Shown: piece by piece, positions 1 through 13,095 of the stretch
Layout of the letters: each line of letters opens with the position of its first letter
Position numbering within the stretch: position 1 is the stretch's first letter
Assembly (NCBI GenBank): GCA_003991915.1
Contig: RQTK01000078.1
Coordinates: 778,171 to 842,170, forward strand
Source of the DNA: Elysia chlorotica
Lineage: Eukaryota; Mollusca; Gastropoda; Plakobranchidae
DNA length: 64,000 nt
Direction of reading: 5' to 3'
Position numbers and translations under genes: made by a program
The notes under the pieces: generated by a model
Databases searched by the model: none
The model's input: only the letters and a program-made list of their open reading frames with translations
What the model was told of the DNA's origin: nothing

Positions 1-103
<103 letters not shown>

Positions 104-3100
104 ATAAACAGCCACCAAAACAAAGGCAAAACAACAACAAAAACAAAAACAAAAAGATATATACGGCTTACCCAGCGCTAAGTTATTTGGACCAAAACAA
201 AACCATTAAGACAGTGTTGACTTGTCATCAGATGTGTTCAAACACAGAACTAGTGGTAAAGTACCAGTGGGCACGAACACATTAGAAGATAACACCAATT
301 TTAATCCTTTTTTTATAACATTCACTTCAATTTCAAGGCCATATTACCATTTTTAGCTAAACTACAAATGACACTAATTCAAGACTTAATTCCTTGTGAT
401 TTTCGCGTTCACGTTCAATTTTAGAGCAAGTGCAACTATTACTTTTCATCTAAGAGTCATTTTCTCTTCGTTAAAAGTTGTGATGGTCAACACTCTCAGT
501 GGTTTAATGGTTATCTCTCAAAAAAGAAAATCCATTAAATTTGTAATGTCTGTATAAAAAGTCAGTTAAGTTTAGATCTTAATTTTTAGTAGCTATCAAG
601 GATATTTCATAAAATTACATTAACAAAAAGCTCCAAGCGTCACGTTTTAAGAAAAGGGAACGCTCATCAAAATGGTCGTTAAAAATTAATGATGTTGTCT
701 ACAGAAGCGACGTTTGACACATTTTCCCAATGCTCTTGTGTTTTTGAAGATGAAAGTTATTGAAGTGATTGGAAGATGAAATTTATTGAAGTGATTAGTG
801 ATTGGAAGGGATTGGAAGATGAAAGTCATTGAAGTGATTGGAAGATGAAAGTTATTGAAGTGATTGGAAGATGAAAGTCATTGGAGTGATTGTCAGAAAT
901 ATTTTTAGACAACAAAGCTTTTTTTTTACTATCGCATTTTTCTGAAGGTAAAAATTGTTGCAGATGAAATTTCTAAACTCTATGATTTGAGAATGATATC
1001 TCAAGAATTTCAAAGGCAAAATTAAATCTTGTTTCAAACTTCAGTCACATATGAAATTTAAGGTTGAATTTTAAACATGTAAGGACAATCTAAAAATACT
1101 TTTAGAGCACTTTAAAGTATGAAAAAAGAACGATATGTTATCAACAGGTTAATAGGTTATAACAACCAGTTGCAACCTTTAAGGAAGTTTCTAACAGCGA
1201 CATTTTGAAGTTGCATGTCCATTAATGAGTGAGACTTAAAAAGATGCTGATTCTCTAGGCAATTTCTTAATTCCCCATGCATTATTGATACAAACAAAAT
1301 TAGTATACTATTTTGCAGTTGTATAAAACAGCTACATTACTCTATCAAGATCATCATCTCTTACATTTCTGTACAATGCTCCGCATCTAGATTTTTCTTT
1401 ATAGTTTGTTTCTTTTTCAGTTTTCTTAGAGAGCATCTAGTAAACGCTAGCCAATTTAAGTAACTCGCTCAGTTAAATGATAGAACAATTTAGGCACTGA
1501 GCTTAGCGTTTGCTGTGGTAGTTCACAAAAATTTCCATTACATAATTTATTACAGGGCCCCCACGTTTGAGTATATATCAACTATTTTACCAAACAACGA
1601 ATAATAGGAGAACTAATGTAATGGCTACGCGATGTAAATTGGGCCGTGCCTGTCATGTGGAAAAAAAACAAATATAATGTAGCTCAACAAGTGGTGCTAA
1701 AACGCCAGCAGCTGAACCCAGGCGCCTTAACCTGTAATGTACGCATCTTGTACCATTTCATTTGTCAGAGGAGCCGCCTTCGCCACATCACCGCACAGCG
1801 GGTGCTCGTTCGTGTGCGGTTTCCTCATTATCTGTGCTACACCTGGCAGTAACCGCAGCTGGGAGCTGTTAGCTGGTGGTTACTCTCTATCACTCTCTCT
1901 ATCACTCTCTTTATCACTCTCCCTATCTCTCCATCTGTCTCTTTCTCTCTTTATTTCTGTCCTTTAATTTATCTCTGTCTCCTATTAATTTCTAGTTGGA
2001 TAACTGATAGATCAGGTACTTGCTCCCTGGATATCCGTTTTCATGACGGCTGTCACATTTTTTGTTACGGGTGAAAAGAACGCTTACCTGTATGCTTTTC
2101 AAGAATGGTTATATTTTACATAAAATTATAATACATTTAGTATACTTTGCTCTGCACTGATACATAATCTCTCTTCCTTTTTTTGGTGTGCCTTTACACC
2201 CTTTTACTGTTAAAATTATTTCTCTTTTATTAAATCTATATCTCTTAAAAGTAAGTTTCCGAGTATATCACATGCCTGTGTCATTTCTTTGTGTGTATGT
2301 GTGTGTGAGCGTGTGTCTATTTTTCTCTCTATCTATCTATCCATGTCTTTGTCTCTCTCTCTTTAAAACAAATATCAAAATAGCATTTTAAAAGTATTTG
2401 TCATTGACCCTGAAACCAGCATCACACTTAAAATAATGTCTGTTCCATCAGTTTGGCCAGAATGCTACGGTAGTACGAAGTATTCTTGCGAAACACGGAA
2501 AAATCATAATTATCCCAACTTTTATACTCTTCTCGCAAAGACGTTTTACGATCCTTTGATCTCGCTTGGAAATGGCCTATTAAATTTTAATTGTTGACTG
2601 AATGACCAGCGCATAGAGTGCAAGAAAGGTCTCGAGTGCCGGAAAACTAGTTGGAACTTGGTTATTAGTTTTTCGTGTCTGTAAGGGGGATTTTCCGCAT
2701 TTTCACTTTTTATATAGCATTAATACCAGAAATTTTATATGTTATTGCACCACCTTTTCTTTCATAACTAGGTTTCTCATCATACCAACAGTATTAGCAT
2801 TTTGTGATCCGAATGACAAAAATATGTCTCAGATACAGAAAGCTGTCCATCCAAAAAAGAAAAAAAAATCTGCCAAAAGAGACCCAATTATAAAACAAGT
2901 TAAGCTGATAAAAATTCTTTGTGGTTTCAGGTTACGCGTGATTCTCTGAGTGACTGTATCGTTTGTCGCTTCTGCGAATACGATCTGACTGTTCACTGTA
3001 TGTATTAGTACATGATGACCTTCCCTTTCACCGGATCATGATTCTCTCGCAATGAACTCAGGCGTAGGGCCTGGATCCTAGAATTATACAACTGAGCTTT

Positions 3101-3740
3101 GGATACATTGATTTTTTAATTGGTCAAAATCCATTGTACGACTGACCCGAGGCCAGTTTTTTAATGAATTCTTTTTTTTCACGGGAAGGATGGTATTAGA
3201 CATATAATAGCATGCGTGATCGTTGCATGTTTTTATTACATAACTCATCGCGAAAAACAAGCGTAATATTTTGTTTGTGAGAGATTACATCAATGCTCCC
3301 AAAATGATAAAATCTCTATTAATTTTACTGAAATCTGTGCTTTTTTTTTAATAAAAAGGACTGTTTATTTATTATTTTACTTTTTATCTAATATTTTTAC
3401 CTCTACCAACTGACTGACTTTGACACTCCAAAAGTTATGTCACAAAAGAAGGAAAATCCACAGACAGCTGTCACACGTTCTTCAATACAATCGATTTCAT
3501 TGCATCACGTCTTGGGCTCAAAATACGATTGATTTGTGTAACTTAATGCATCAACATAACACCCACAAAATGTTCATATTTTAATGCAAAGCCGATTCCG
3601 AGGCGCAGTCTAAATTTCATTCTCTGGACACAGTGTTGTTAAATTCCTATTCGTCGTGTAAATTTTTGAGTAAACAGCAGTTATCTTTTTTGTTTTGTAA
3701 TGATTTTTTTTTAAGTTTAAGTTAGATTACCAATTCCTGT
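104..3740. other. Non-coding, AT-rich
   Basis: I see no supported gene. There is a local cluster of TTGAAGTGATTGGAAGATGA repeats at about 750-890 and a TCTCTATC-rich stretch at 1882-1950. A GC-richer patch at 1690-1860 has no recognisable content. Confidence 0.6.
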
Positions 3741-3966
3741 TTGGGTCGACCTGCCTTCAGTGGTAAAGCGCTTGACTTCAAGCAGGCGCTCCGAGTTCGG
3801 TTCCACAATTTGGCATATATGTTTCCTTCCCCAATGCCTGAGTCGCTGCCAGTATAATGGGACCTGCTGAGACCAAAAGTCGTCTAATCTTTGCTCTGTG
3901 CCTGTTTGGCAGCCTGTTTTGGGACCGAGATATAGTTTAGTTGCTGACTATTAAAACCAACAAAAC
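3741..3966 (+). mobile_element. tRNA-derived SINE
   Basis: The head carries an A-box-like TGCCTTCAGTGGTAAAG and B-box GAGTTCGGTTCCAC (3793-3806). The body has the core GCCAGTATAATGGGACC, and the tail ends GTTGCTGACTATTAAAACC. It shares the core, but neither head nor tail, with the copies at 9571 and 63450. Confidence 0.75.
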
Positions 3967-5074
3967 ATAATTTTGAAGACCATACATAACGTGAAATAAA
4001 GACATCACCCTTGTCCAGTCAACTTGTCCCGCTGATCTTAGACTCAGTGTAATCGAATCGTCGCAAAATTTTTGATCATGGTAGTCGGTCTAATCCTCCT
4101 TGAAAAACTCAATTTTATTGTTCGCAATTAGAGTCAAAACTAAACTACCCAATTTTTACGAGAAAAAAGGAAAAGCAATGTTATTGCCATGAATGCGTGA
4201 TGGAGAATGGCGACTGAGTGAGGCAACCCAAGAGAAATAGGAATTTGAGACTTCAAACAGCTCACTAATCTAAAAGAAATGCAATCCCAGAAAAAAAGTA
4301 ATAAATTATTCGAAATGGAAGCTTAAAACAATACCTTGATTAAAATGTGTGGCCTATCAAGTGGGTTAGTTATCGAAGCACGACACGCGCTGAAATCGTT
4401 AACCGCTTTATATAATAGGAGTGGTAGCGTTAAAACCTCATCTCAAGGATATTCATCATGTGAAAAAGTTATCTATTACATACTGTCCATCTCTCCATTT
4501 CCCTCCCTTTCCTTCTCGCTGCTTTCCCCGCAGCATGGTCAACAATATTTCGAGGAAAACATCTTTTCATGATTTTCAAATCGGGAAATGTGGGATGAGT
4601 GTGGGTGGAAGTAGTTGTTTTATGACTTTTTCGTTGGTTGGATCGTGAGCAATAAGTCTACATCTTGATCCCACGACAATTCTCTGACAATTGCTGCTAC
4701 ATAGACATAGAGTGATAATACGTTGACTTTTTTGTATGGAAAGGGACATGATGCGAAGCGTTTAGGGAGTTGAGGGGGGTAAATTATTTTCATTTAGCTA
4801 GTTGGACATCTAATGATATTAATTGTCAATGATGTCTTTTTTTATTGATATTTATAAACACCTATTGGGTCTATGTGTTCAACATTAAATTGATGAATCT
4901 ATCTTGCATTTAAGAAAAGTCTTAATTTAAAATTTAGAGAAATAGACCACATAGGACATTTAATCGAAAGAAGCCACATATAAACACATACTATCTGTTG
5001 AAGTTAATAGACTATAAACATTTCTACTTAAATTTTATTTTAAATCTACAACTGAGGAAAGAATGTACCATCTA

Positions 5075-5265
5075 CACACACAAAAACATGCGCTAAGACT
5101 GGTTAAAAGAGGATCAATAATATGGTACCATTTTTAAAGGAACTGCATCAGCTGCCCATCTAATTACGTATTGAATTTAAGAACTTGCTTTAAACTGTTT
5201 AGAATCTGCTTTAAACATTCATCGAAAAGCGTTATGATTTGTTTTCCAAATTATTATGAATGAGT
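5075..5265 (+). mobile_element. CR1/L2-like LINE scrap (3' end of RT)
   Basis: The plus strand reads, with breaks, TQKHALRLVKRGS, then ELHQLPI and LRIEFK. This resembles the QNxAARLV...LHWLPIxxRIxFK region at the C-terminal end of CR1/L2-type ORF2. It is very short and carries several stops. Confidence 0.45.
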
Positions 5266-5689
5266 TTTTAACAATGTTTAACCATATTATATTATCATGA
5301 AGATTGATGTATTGTATGAGAGTTGTGAAAATGTGTGTATAATTGAACATTTTGTTGTGTGCTATTTTTTACTAAAGCTCTTTGAGCTTTATTTAGGAAA
5401 AGCTCTATATAACTCATTTTATTACTTATTACTTCTTTGTTGGAGAAACGCATTATATATTATAATAAATTTTCTAATTAATGTTGTGGTTGTTGCTTTG
5501 TAATTTAATCTGTAGCTGGGCTGAGTGGCTTTTTTATGATCCCACCTGGTTATTTCCCTTTGTCAAAATGAAGGCTTGTAACGAAGCGTTCAGTAACTGT
5601 ATTAATTAATAAAAACTAGCACACATATGAGCCATTTTGGTCTTGAGCCCAACACCTTTCTTACCCATCCTGTAGTATAATGACTGTAT

Positions 5690-5743
5690 AAACACACGCT
5701 CTCCCTCTCTCTCGGTCTCTGTCTTTGTCTGTCTCTGTCTGTC

Positions 5744-5806
<63 letters not shown>

Positions 5807-5822
5807 GCACACACACACACAC
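5690..5822 (+). repeat. Compound microsatellite (TCTG)n-(TC)n-(AC)n
   Basis: Tetranucleotide TCTG/TGTC units pass into TC and then AC repeats. Open frames here are repeat translations. Confidence 0.95.
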
Positions 5823-6131
5823 AATCATGCTGTGAGCGCGCGCTTAATTAACACAACAAGAGTATTTTTTCCTGAATCCCTCTTTCTGGTTATGGCGTGA
5901 GTGATTGAGTTTATTTTCTTAACGTCTAACGTCAGCGTCAACGCAATCGTTGCCACCGTAGAAAAATAGGATAAGCGCTAAATTTTAAAAAAATATTTTT
6001 GTGAAACATAATCTAAACATCCTGTTTTATGTTCTAAAATATTTCTTTTAATTTAGTGATAACGACTTTTTTAAAAACAGAATAAAAATCTAAAAAACCC
6101 CAACGCCCCGTGATAAGATCGTATAACAGCC

Positions 6132-6770
6132 ATGGTTGTAGCTTACCTGGTCTTATCACTGGGAGCGTCGTCTACAGCTGCAACAGCAACACTGACTGAC
6201 ACAACTTTGTTAACCCAAGTGCTGATCACTCCAACAACGCCAGAGGCTCCGACATTTCTAGTACTGACTCCAACAGCAACGTCAGAGACAGTGACAGCAT
6301 CATCATCTCTAGTACTGACTCCAACAGCAACGTCAGAGACAGTGACAGCATCATCATCTCTAGTACTGACTCCAAAAGCAACGTCAGAGACAGTGAAAGC
6401 ATCATCATCTCTGGTACTGACTCCAACAGCAACGTCAGAGACAGTGACAGCATCATCATCTCTAGTACTGACTCCAACAGCAACATCAGAGACAGTGACA
6501 GCATCATCATCTCTAGTACTGACTCCAACAGCAACATCAGAGACAGTGACAGCATCATCATCTCTAGTACTGACTCCAACAGCAACATCAGAGACAGTGA
6601 CAGCATCATCATCTCTAGTATTGACTCCAACAGCAACGTCAGAGACAGTGACAGCATCATCATCTCTAGTACTGACTCCAACAGCAACGTCAGAGACAGT
6701 GACATCATCATCTCTAGGAGTTATTCCAAAAGCAACGACAGAAGCTCCACGAGCCTCACATGAGATTTAA
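6132..6770 (+). CDS. Thr/Ser-rich repeat ORF (51-bp coding minisatellite)
   Basis: An open frame of 212 codons starts MVVAYLVLSLGASS and continues into about eight tandem copies of a 17-residue unit, LVLTPTATSETVTASSS, i.e. a 51-bp minisatellite at about 6258-6705. Most copies differ by silent or single changes, and one copy carries Lys substitutions (PKATSETVKASSS). The start resembles a short hydrophobic leader; the repeat is mucin-like in composition. The opposite strand is also open because the repeat is a multiple of three. The frame ends just before a DUF7869-type pseudogene begins in another frame. Whether this is a real protein is uncertain. Confidence 0.4.
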   Translation: MVVAYLVLSLGASSTAATATLTDTTLLTQVLITPTTPEAPTFLVLTPTATSETVTASSSLVLTPTATSETVTASSSLVLTPKATSETVKASSSLVLTPTATSETVTASSSLVLTPTATSETVTASSSLVLTPTATSETVTASSSLVLTPTATSETVTASSSLVLTPTATSETVTASSSLVLTPTATSETVTSSSLGVIPKATTEAPRASHEI

Positions 6771-6771
6771 G

Positions 6772-7616
6772 GATGCGACCAATACAGAAATTGAGACAGA
6801 CAAAGCAAGGGCCAAAGCAAGTCTCGAAGACAGCAACAAAAACTTCGCTGCATTTGGCATGGATTTGGAGTCTGTGTTGGTGACGGATAGCACGGAGGCA
6901 AGCGCGATGTATTTAAAAAAAAAATCTTGGAGCTGTGTCTTGTTATCTCTGGAACGAAACCGAAGGAGGACTAGCGGCAAGTGAATTTGCATCTTGCATT
7001 ATAGACTACCTACAGAAGATGGACAAGCATGAGAACGTTGAAATTTTCAGCGATGATTGCACTTATCAAAACAGGAATATTGTTCTTTACAATGCTTCCA
7101 CAATTTTGCTGATTCCACCGGTACAGCAATTGAACACAAGTATCTTGTGCGTGGGCATATCCACATGGAAGTGGGCAACAGCCACAGTCTCATTTGAGAG
7201 AGCTTTAAAGGGCGAACCATAAATGCCCCTTACGACTACGTCCAGGTGATGAAAGCAGGGAGGCAACGACCAAGTCTCTTCATTGTACATAACCCCAGTC
7301 ATGACTTTTTCTTGGACTACTATAAAATTGATCCCTACAACCGTATACGACCCGGCAAAAAAGTCGAAGACCCCACTGTAACTGATGTGCTTTACTATAA
7401 TTACATCCCTGAAGTCAGCCGTGAAAAAATATCCATCTACTACAAGCTGAGGTGTACAGATGAATTTAAGGACATTCAGTCCCAAGAGACTTTGGAAGTA
7501 AGAAGACGGACAAGCCAAAGCAGCTGTATCTGGAGCAGTTGAGGATTCCTAAGTCAAAGTATCAACATCTTCAGGAGCTTAAGTCTGTCTCTGGAAAAGA
7601 CTACCACCCTTTTTAA
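6772..7616 (+). pseudogene. DUF7869-type transposon-derived gene, frameshifted C-terminal part
   Basis: Three consecutive frames carry the conserved blocks of a multicopy, probably transposon-derived family common in invertebrates (DUF7869). The first frame has ARAKASLEDSNKNFAAFGMD and VLVTDSTEASAMYLKKK. A frameshift falls in an A-run near 6915. The second has CYLWNETEGGLAASEF and FSDDCTYQNRNIVLYNAST. After another shift comes EHKYLVRGHIHMEVGNSHSL, then YDYVQVMKAGRQRPSLFIV and a charged C-terminus to about 7616. The GHxHMEVxxxHS motif and the W-x-ET-E/G block are the family landmarks as I know them. At least three frame breaks make it a pseudogene. The N-terminal domain is absent, its place taken by the minisatellite ORF. 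Confidence 0.7.
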
Positions 7617-7977
7617 TGGTCAGATCTTACACAAGTAAACCAATTCGAATTATGTTCCCCCAAAAATGCTTTAAAATTGTCTTAAAAAATATCCTGCTCT
7701 ATCCTACTCCAACCTCCGCATGGTGCTTAGGGGGTAAACAGATGTTTGTATTAATAATCTTGAATTATTAATAATCATGTCTGACTAATAGCAGAGGTTC
7801 AACTATTGTACATCAAGTTTCATTTATATTTCACACCGACTAGGACAGGTGTATTTTTCGAACTAACAAACGACTTTCTTTACTTGCCAGCGGCACTGAA
7901 TTAAAAAATATACGCATAGCCACCGAGCCCCTCTGCTTCAAAAATCAGAAGAGTGATATTTTATGTATTGAGAAAAA

Positions 7978-8060
7978 TAGTAATAATAATAATAAATTAC
8001 ATTTATTTAGCACTTTCCGTTTTCAGATTATTTTTAAAAATCTCAAAGCGCTTTACAGTG
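7978..8060 (-). mobile_element. Same retroelement 3' end with (AAT)n, minus orientation
   Basis: (TAA)n, then TTACATTTATTTAGCACTTT and CTCAAAGCGCTTTACAG, is the reverse complement of the 52.8-kb tail type, more diverged. Confidence 0.5.
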
Positions 8061-8595
8061 GATACACTAAATACGCGTACATCATATCAATCAGCATGCA
8101 ATTAAAAATTAAATATGGCCTGGATAAAAATCAAGTAAGTAATCAGATAAGCACCATCGGATAACTGAGTTAGAGAACTTTATGAGTGCCATTATTCTTT
8201 GAATGGCAGCAAAGCTACAAACTTTCTCTTTAAGGACGATATATTATTCTGTAAGAATCAAAAACAAAGTCATAAACAGGACTATATCTAAATTTGTCGA
8301 CTTAAAAAACGATTTTTCGCTTCTCCTGTAAATATGTCCGTGGCAGTTATCCAATCTTATCACGACGGCAACGATATACCGTGTGAATCTTACCAATTTT
8401 CCTGTTTTGATAAATGTTTGTTGGTTTGTCTCCTAACGTTAATTGGACCCCTTCTTCCTGCGTTCTATCAAACTATACCGCATTGTTATCCTCAGGACAT
8501 ACTGGGGTTTGTTTGAGAATGTTTGCGTATTTGTATATCTGATTATTGTGATTTTGTATTTCTTAATGAAAGCTGCTCGATATAAATTGTGGTAC

Positions 8596-8602
8596 GTGTG
8601 TA

Positions 8603-8673
<71 letters not shown>

Positions 8674-8690
8674 GCGTGAGTGCCTATGTG
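8596..8690 (+). repeat. (TG)n-(TA)n-(TG)n microsatellite
   Basis: An alternating purine-pyrimidine tract of about 90 bp, capable of Z-DNA or cruciform structure. Confidence 0.95.
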
Positions 8691-8838
8691 CAAACGCGTG
8701 TGAGATTTGAAACCTGTGATTACACTGTGCAAGTTTTATTCTGTAACCAAGCCACATTTTCCACGTGGATCAATAAACCTATATTTCATCTCATCTTAGT
8801 TTTCATCACTTTGATGTACTTTTAGATTTCTTAAATCA

Positions 8839-8999
8839 AAACATTAAACCCCTATTTAGAAGGGTACGGAGTTAGAGGTCTATAACACACTCATCAAAAT
8901 CTCGTGTACTTTTGATAGGAAGGAAATAAAGATCATGTGTTTTAAATCTGTGTTATAGACCTCTAATTCCTTACCCTTCTAAATAGGGGTTTAATGTTT
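8839..8999. mobile_element. MITE-like inverted repeat
   Basis: The arms of about 50 bp (AACATTAAACCCCTATTTAG onward, and its reverse complement ending at 8999) match with only a few differences. They enclose about 60 bp of AT-rich sequence. TTAA lies near both ends (8844-8847, 8991-8994), as in piggyBac-type MITEs, but the target duplication is not certain. No coding capacity. Confidence 0.7.
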
Positions 9000-9570
9000 A
9001 ATGCTTCTTCTCGTCAATTATAGCGTATCAAATATAGCGTAGGGAAGCATTTCATTCTTTAATCAAATCTCTTTTGGGTTGTGGAGGGGTCTGGAGAAAG
9101 GTCGCTCCAATTCCCTGTAATTTTTCCTTTGAAAGAACGGCAGTGGGTTTGTGCGTAAGTAACGTGCTGGTATTGGTTTAGCCTTCTAGGATCATGAAGC
9201 ATTCAATTTTGATACTTCTAGATTTGGCTGTAAATGTGAACTGAGTTGGTAAACCCGTTATATCGTCTTGTAACATTTAAAAAATGAAATGTTAATTGTA
9301 TTCGCGCACTGTGCCTCATATTCCAGTTTGCAGGGGTATACAGGGAACCTTTGAGACTACAGTGCATTTATCACTTATTAAACATTTATTTTGCTAAATA
9401 TAGACGTGACATTTTAATCTGTATAACAAATTTCATTATTTAATATTAATTCAGATTTCATAAAGCTAAAGAGATAAACATAAGTTCGAATGGTATTATA
9501 AAAAGAAATAGAGGCTTGCTAAGAAACCGATAATCAAACGCTTAAAACATTCTGCAAATTACTGCAGAGT

Positions 9571-9820
9571 GAGTTGAGTTGGTTTAACGTACAACCTCAA
9601 CACTATATAGGATATATCGTGGACGGACCCAAGAACGACGTCTGACAAGTTTATGTGCTGCCACACACGAGACAGGGATGGTTTACCATTACTCCTGTCT
9701 CAGCCGATCACATTAAATTGACACCAACCCAACCAGTTGGGAGCGAAATTGCCAGGGCTCGAACCACGGACCTTTTGAGTCGGAAACCGATGTTCTACCC
9801 CAGGACCTACGCGCCCCTAA
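9571..9820 (-). mobile_element. tRNA-derived SINE, full length
   Basis: The minus-strand head has A-box GTAGGTCCTGGGGTAG and B-box GTGGTTCGAGCCC (plus-strand 9754-9766). The core is GTCAATTTAATGTGATCGG, followed by GACAGGAGTAATGGTAAACC and CCTGTCTCGTGTGTGGCAGC. The tail is GGTTAAACCAACTCAACTC reading outward. It is the best representative of the main SINE family here. Confidence 0.88.
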
Positions 9821-12639
9821 CTTTAAAGAGGCAATAGAGCAATTTTAAAAGACATGTAATTCAGCGAATGGTATCTAGAGTCTTTTTCGTTTGTTTAGAG
9901 CAATTTACATTTTTGCTTTTAACGTTTCGTACGTTAATTTTTGTTTCGACTGCAATCAACACTAAAAAGGCATCAATATTAACCAAATTGAATAGTAAGG
10001 AGCAGACCAGTTTAATATCACCATATCTTTAATTTTTTTCCACGAATTGTGGACTCATCGGGTGGTCGCACGACAGCCGCTTAAATATTGACTGGGGACA
10101 GCGAAAACAAGTTACATCCAAAGGTAGCCGTACGTTTCGGGGTAACAGCAAACTATAGCGTTAACTCCCTGAATTGAATACGTATATGATTTTGCTTTGT
10201 ACCTTGTCGAAAGTCGCTTTAAAGAAATACTTTTTTTGTGATGATGAAATTATAATAGTCGTCTTCAAGTGAGAACTGCGAAGACTTTTGGATGATTACA
10301 GATTCATCAGTACGTGTAAATTAATGCTTGTGTAATCTTTCTTTTATTCAATCCTGATCTCGTGGTGTTTAAAAAAACAACAATAAAAAACAATATATAT
10401 AATTAAAAATTTTGTGAATATCTATCTTATTTGGTTATCCAATGTTCCTCAAAATGAATATGAGTAAAGCCTTTTGAGTACTAGATTACATACTTGTAGA
10501 CTAGGACCTTCAGATACATAAATATTACTTCCCTCTAGTTTCATCTGATAATTTTGTGTTTTTATTTTACAAACCTTGGTAGCCGGTACGCACGACAAAG
10601 GTGTCGGCTAACATCCTGTTTGAAGCCAGAGTATAGGACAACAACCAGTTGGGTATTGTATATTTTCGCCTATGGCTGCTCGTGTCTGGCCGTGTGTGGT
10701 CGAGGCCTTAATAAGCGTTGGGTCTAAACCTCTGTAATTGCCTTAACCCTGCGAGGGTTAATGAATCAACATTAGCCAACTATATGAAATGATGAAGCCG
10801 GCGGTCGTGTGAAAGTTGCATGTTGTGTCCTTGTTCTTTCGTTCAGAAGTATCAGCTGGGTTTTTGGTAAGTTGGAGATTGATAGCACACACGTCGTCCT
10901 TCAACTTGTCTCCTCAACAATTAAATAGTCAAGAGAAAGGGTGAGTGAGTGGTTTGATTAGTCGAGCCATTTAGAATGGTATACTTATTTGGATGGTAAC
11001 TCAACAAAAGGAACATTCAATATCATTTTCCTAATGCTCATCAATACCAACATTCAGCTTATTGACAAAAGTTCAAGACAGGCATCCGACCATCTTGAAC
11101 GTAAGCGATCATATCAGAAGTGAGACAGAAGTTTTAATCACACTTCACTTTCGCAATTTTAATTAAAAGAATAAGTTTAAAATTGTAATACTTATTTTGT
11201 AATTAGTTGTTTCAAAATTCATTGTTAAAGGCACCAGTTATTTAGAAACATAAATCAACTTCTTTTCAAAAAAGCAATTTTTATTGATAAGCAACATGTT
11301 CAGAAAACTATGTACAGCGATATTTTAAAATATAATAAATCAGGTTTTGTATAACGTAAACAATAACCTTATAACTCACAACTGCACATTTTCTCTCTTT
11401 ATAACACTTTAAATTATACGCCAGAAAAGGTGTAATAAAATTCATGTGATAGGATTACTGTACCAAAAGCAAAAGCACTGTTCACAATTTGAATGCTAGT
11501 GTAAATTGACCTATAGGTTTAAATATAAAAGAGACTAACAAATAAGAAGAAAAAAATGTTACATGTATTAAGTAGAATTTTTTAGACTAGGATTTATAAA
11601 CTCGTAAGGAGAAAGGAAATATTGACCAGAGGAGAACAAGGGCTGTAAAACAAAAAAGAAGACAAACTGTAATACGGAGGCACCGGTGTAGTGATTAAGG
11701 ATTTTTTTAGTTGTTTTTTTTAAGACAATAATTATGCTTTTTATTTGAGGGTTTGTTAATCCCATGAGAAATAGAAGGCAATTATATGTTCGTAGTAGCA
11801 GAATAGCTTACAAAATCAGTTTGAAACATTTGCTTTTCGTTTTTTTCCATAATTTAATTAGCATGGTTTATTTATTGGTCTTCCGCCGCCAAAAAGATAC
11901 AGCCAAACGTGTTATTAAACCTGCCAGTGATCAAAATGTTCCTATTTACAGTGAGCAATCTTACAGCATTACACTCAATATTACACCCATAGACCTTTAA
12001 TATTTCACAAGGCATATGCTGTGATGGATACACTGGTCTATGAAAAAGCCAAAATAAATGAAAAATGATTATTATGCAACACAACTCATTTTAAATATAG
12101 GAGGAGCATAACATGTTTGGAAATTTTTAGTAGTTGAAATTTGCCATTTGGTGAATCTCCAGCAAAACAAATAGTTCAAAAAAGGATTAAAAGAAGTAGC
12201 GATAGAAGGTCATGTCTTTGGATTTAAAGAATGGAACGCGTCATAGGAAAAATGTATTTTAAACGGTTTTCTCTTACCATTTTTCCATCTGTGGATAAAT
12301 AAAGGTACAGTCGCACTAAAACAATAAGCAGTTTCTTCCAGTGCATTGTATTATTCGCGTAAATAAACTATATAATCCTGGAACTTCACGAGAAGCAGGC
12401 GAATCAATTTTAGATCAAAATGACAACTTTTTACAATTAAAAACGGCCTTGGCGGTGTTGCGGTAGAAGAACGGAGTAGATCGTTGCTGCGTTGCTACGT
12501 TGTAGTTTAGTTCCAGACAATGCGCTTTGCTGCAGAAAAAATGGATGAGTAGGCTTGCATTGTACAGCGCTGGGCCTATACTAGGGAGGTACCTGGACCG
12601 ATCCCACCATCTTGAATTTTTGTCCGACATCTTTCCCTA
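9821..12639. other. Non-coding, AT-rich
   Basis: No supported coding sequence, RNA gene or recognisable repeat. Short open frames have no conserved motif. Confidence 0.55.
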
Positions 12640-12800
12640 ATGTTCGATTTAATGTCAGTATAATGTAATCGTTTGACACAGATTTTCTGATATCCCCGCT
12701 ATGTCCCTGAAAGGCAGCACGTAAGTTTTTTTCTAGTTTTGGGAAACATCGGCGACACAGCCTAGTTGCTGGCGATGGGCGCTAAGAAACCAGCTGACCA
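12640..12800 (+). mobile_element. SINE body and tail, diverged
   Basis: The stretch AATGTCAGTATAATGTAATC, then TGATATCCCCGCTATGTCCC and GGCAGCACG, follows the SINE core. The tail TTGCTGGCGATGGGCGCTAA resembles the tail of the 3741 copy. No tRNA head is recognisable. Confidence 0.55.
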
Positions 12801-13095
12801 AATAAACAGTCGCTGCACACAATGGAAAACAAAAACATTCATCCTTGAGATATGAGGCTCGATCCTCAGCGATTGCCAAAATGTTATTTGATTTTACCAG
12901 CAAAGCCGCTGCTCAGAATATAGTTTCCTCGTGAAACTGCAGAGATTACACCGTTCTCTAGTTTTTATTTCTGAAGCATAAGGTAAATTTTAAATGACAA
13001 TTATATACTTTTTCATTCTTTTGAACAGTCGATCAGCATAAAATTAACTATGTACAATTATTCATATTATAAAAAATTCAGATCACACAATTTGT

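Noticed and set aside
7087-7518. Minus-strand 143-codon frame
   Set aside because: Antisense of the DUF7869-type remnant; no motif of its own.
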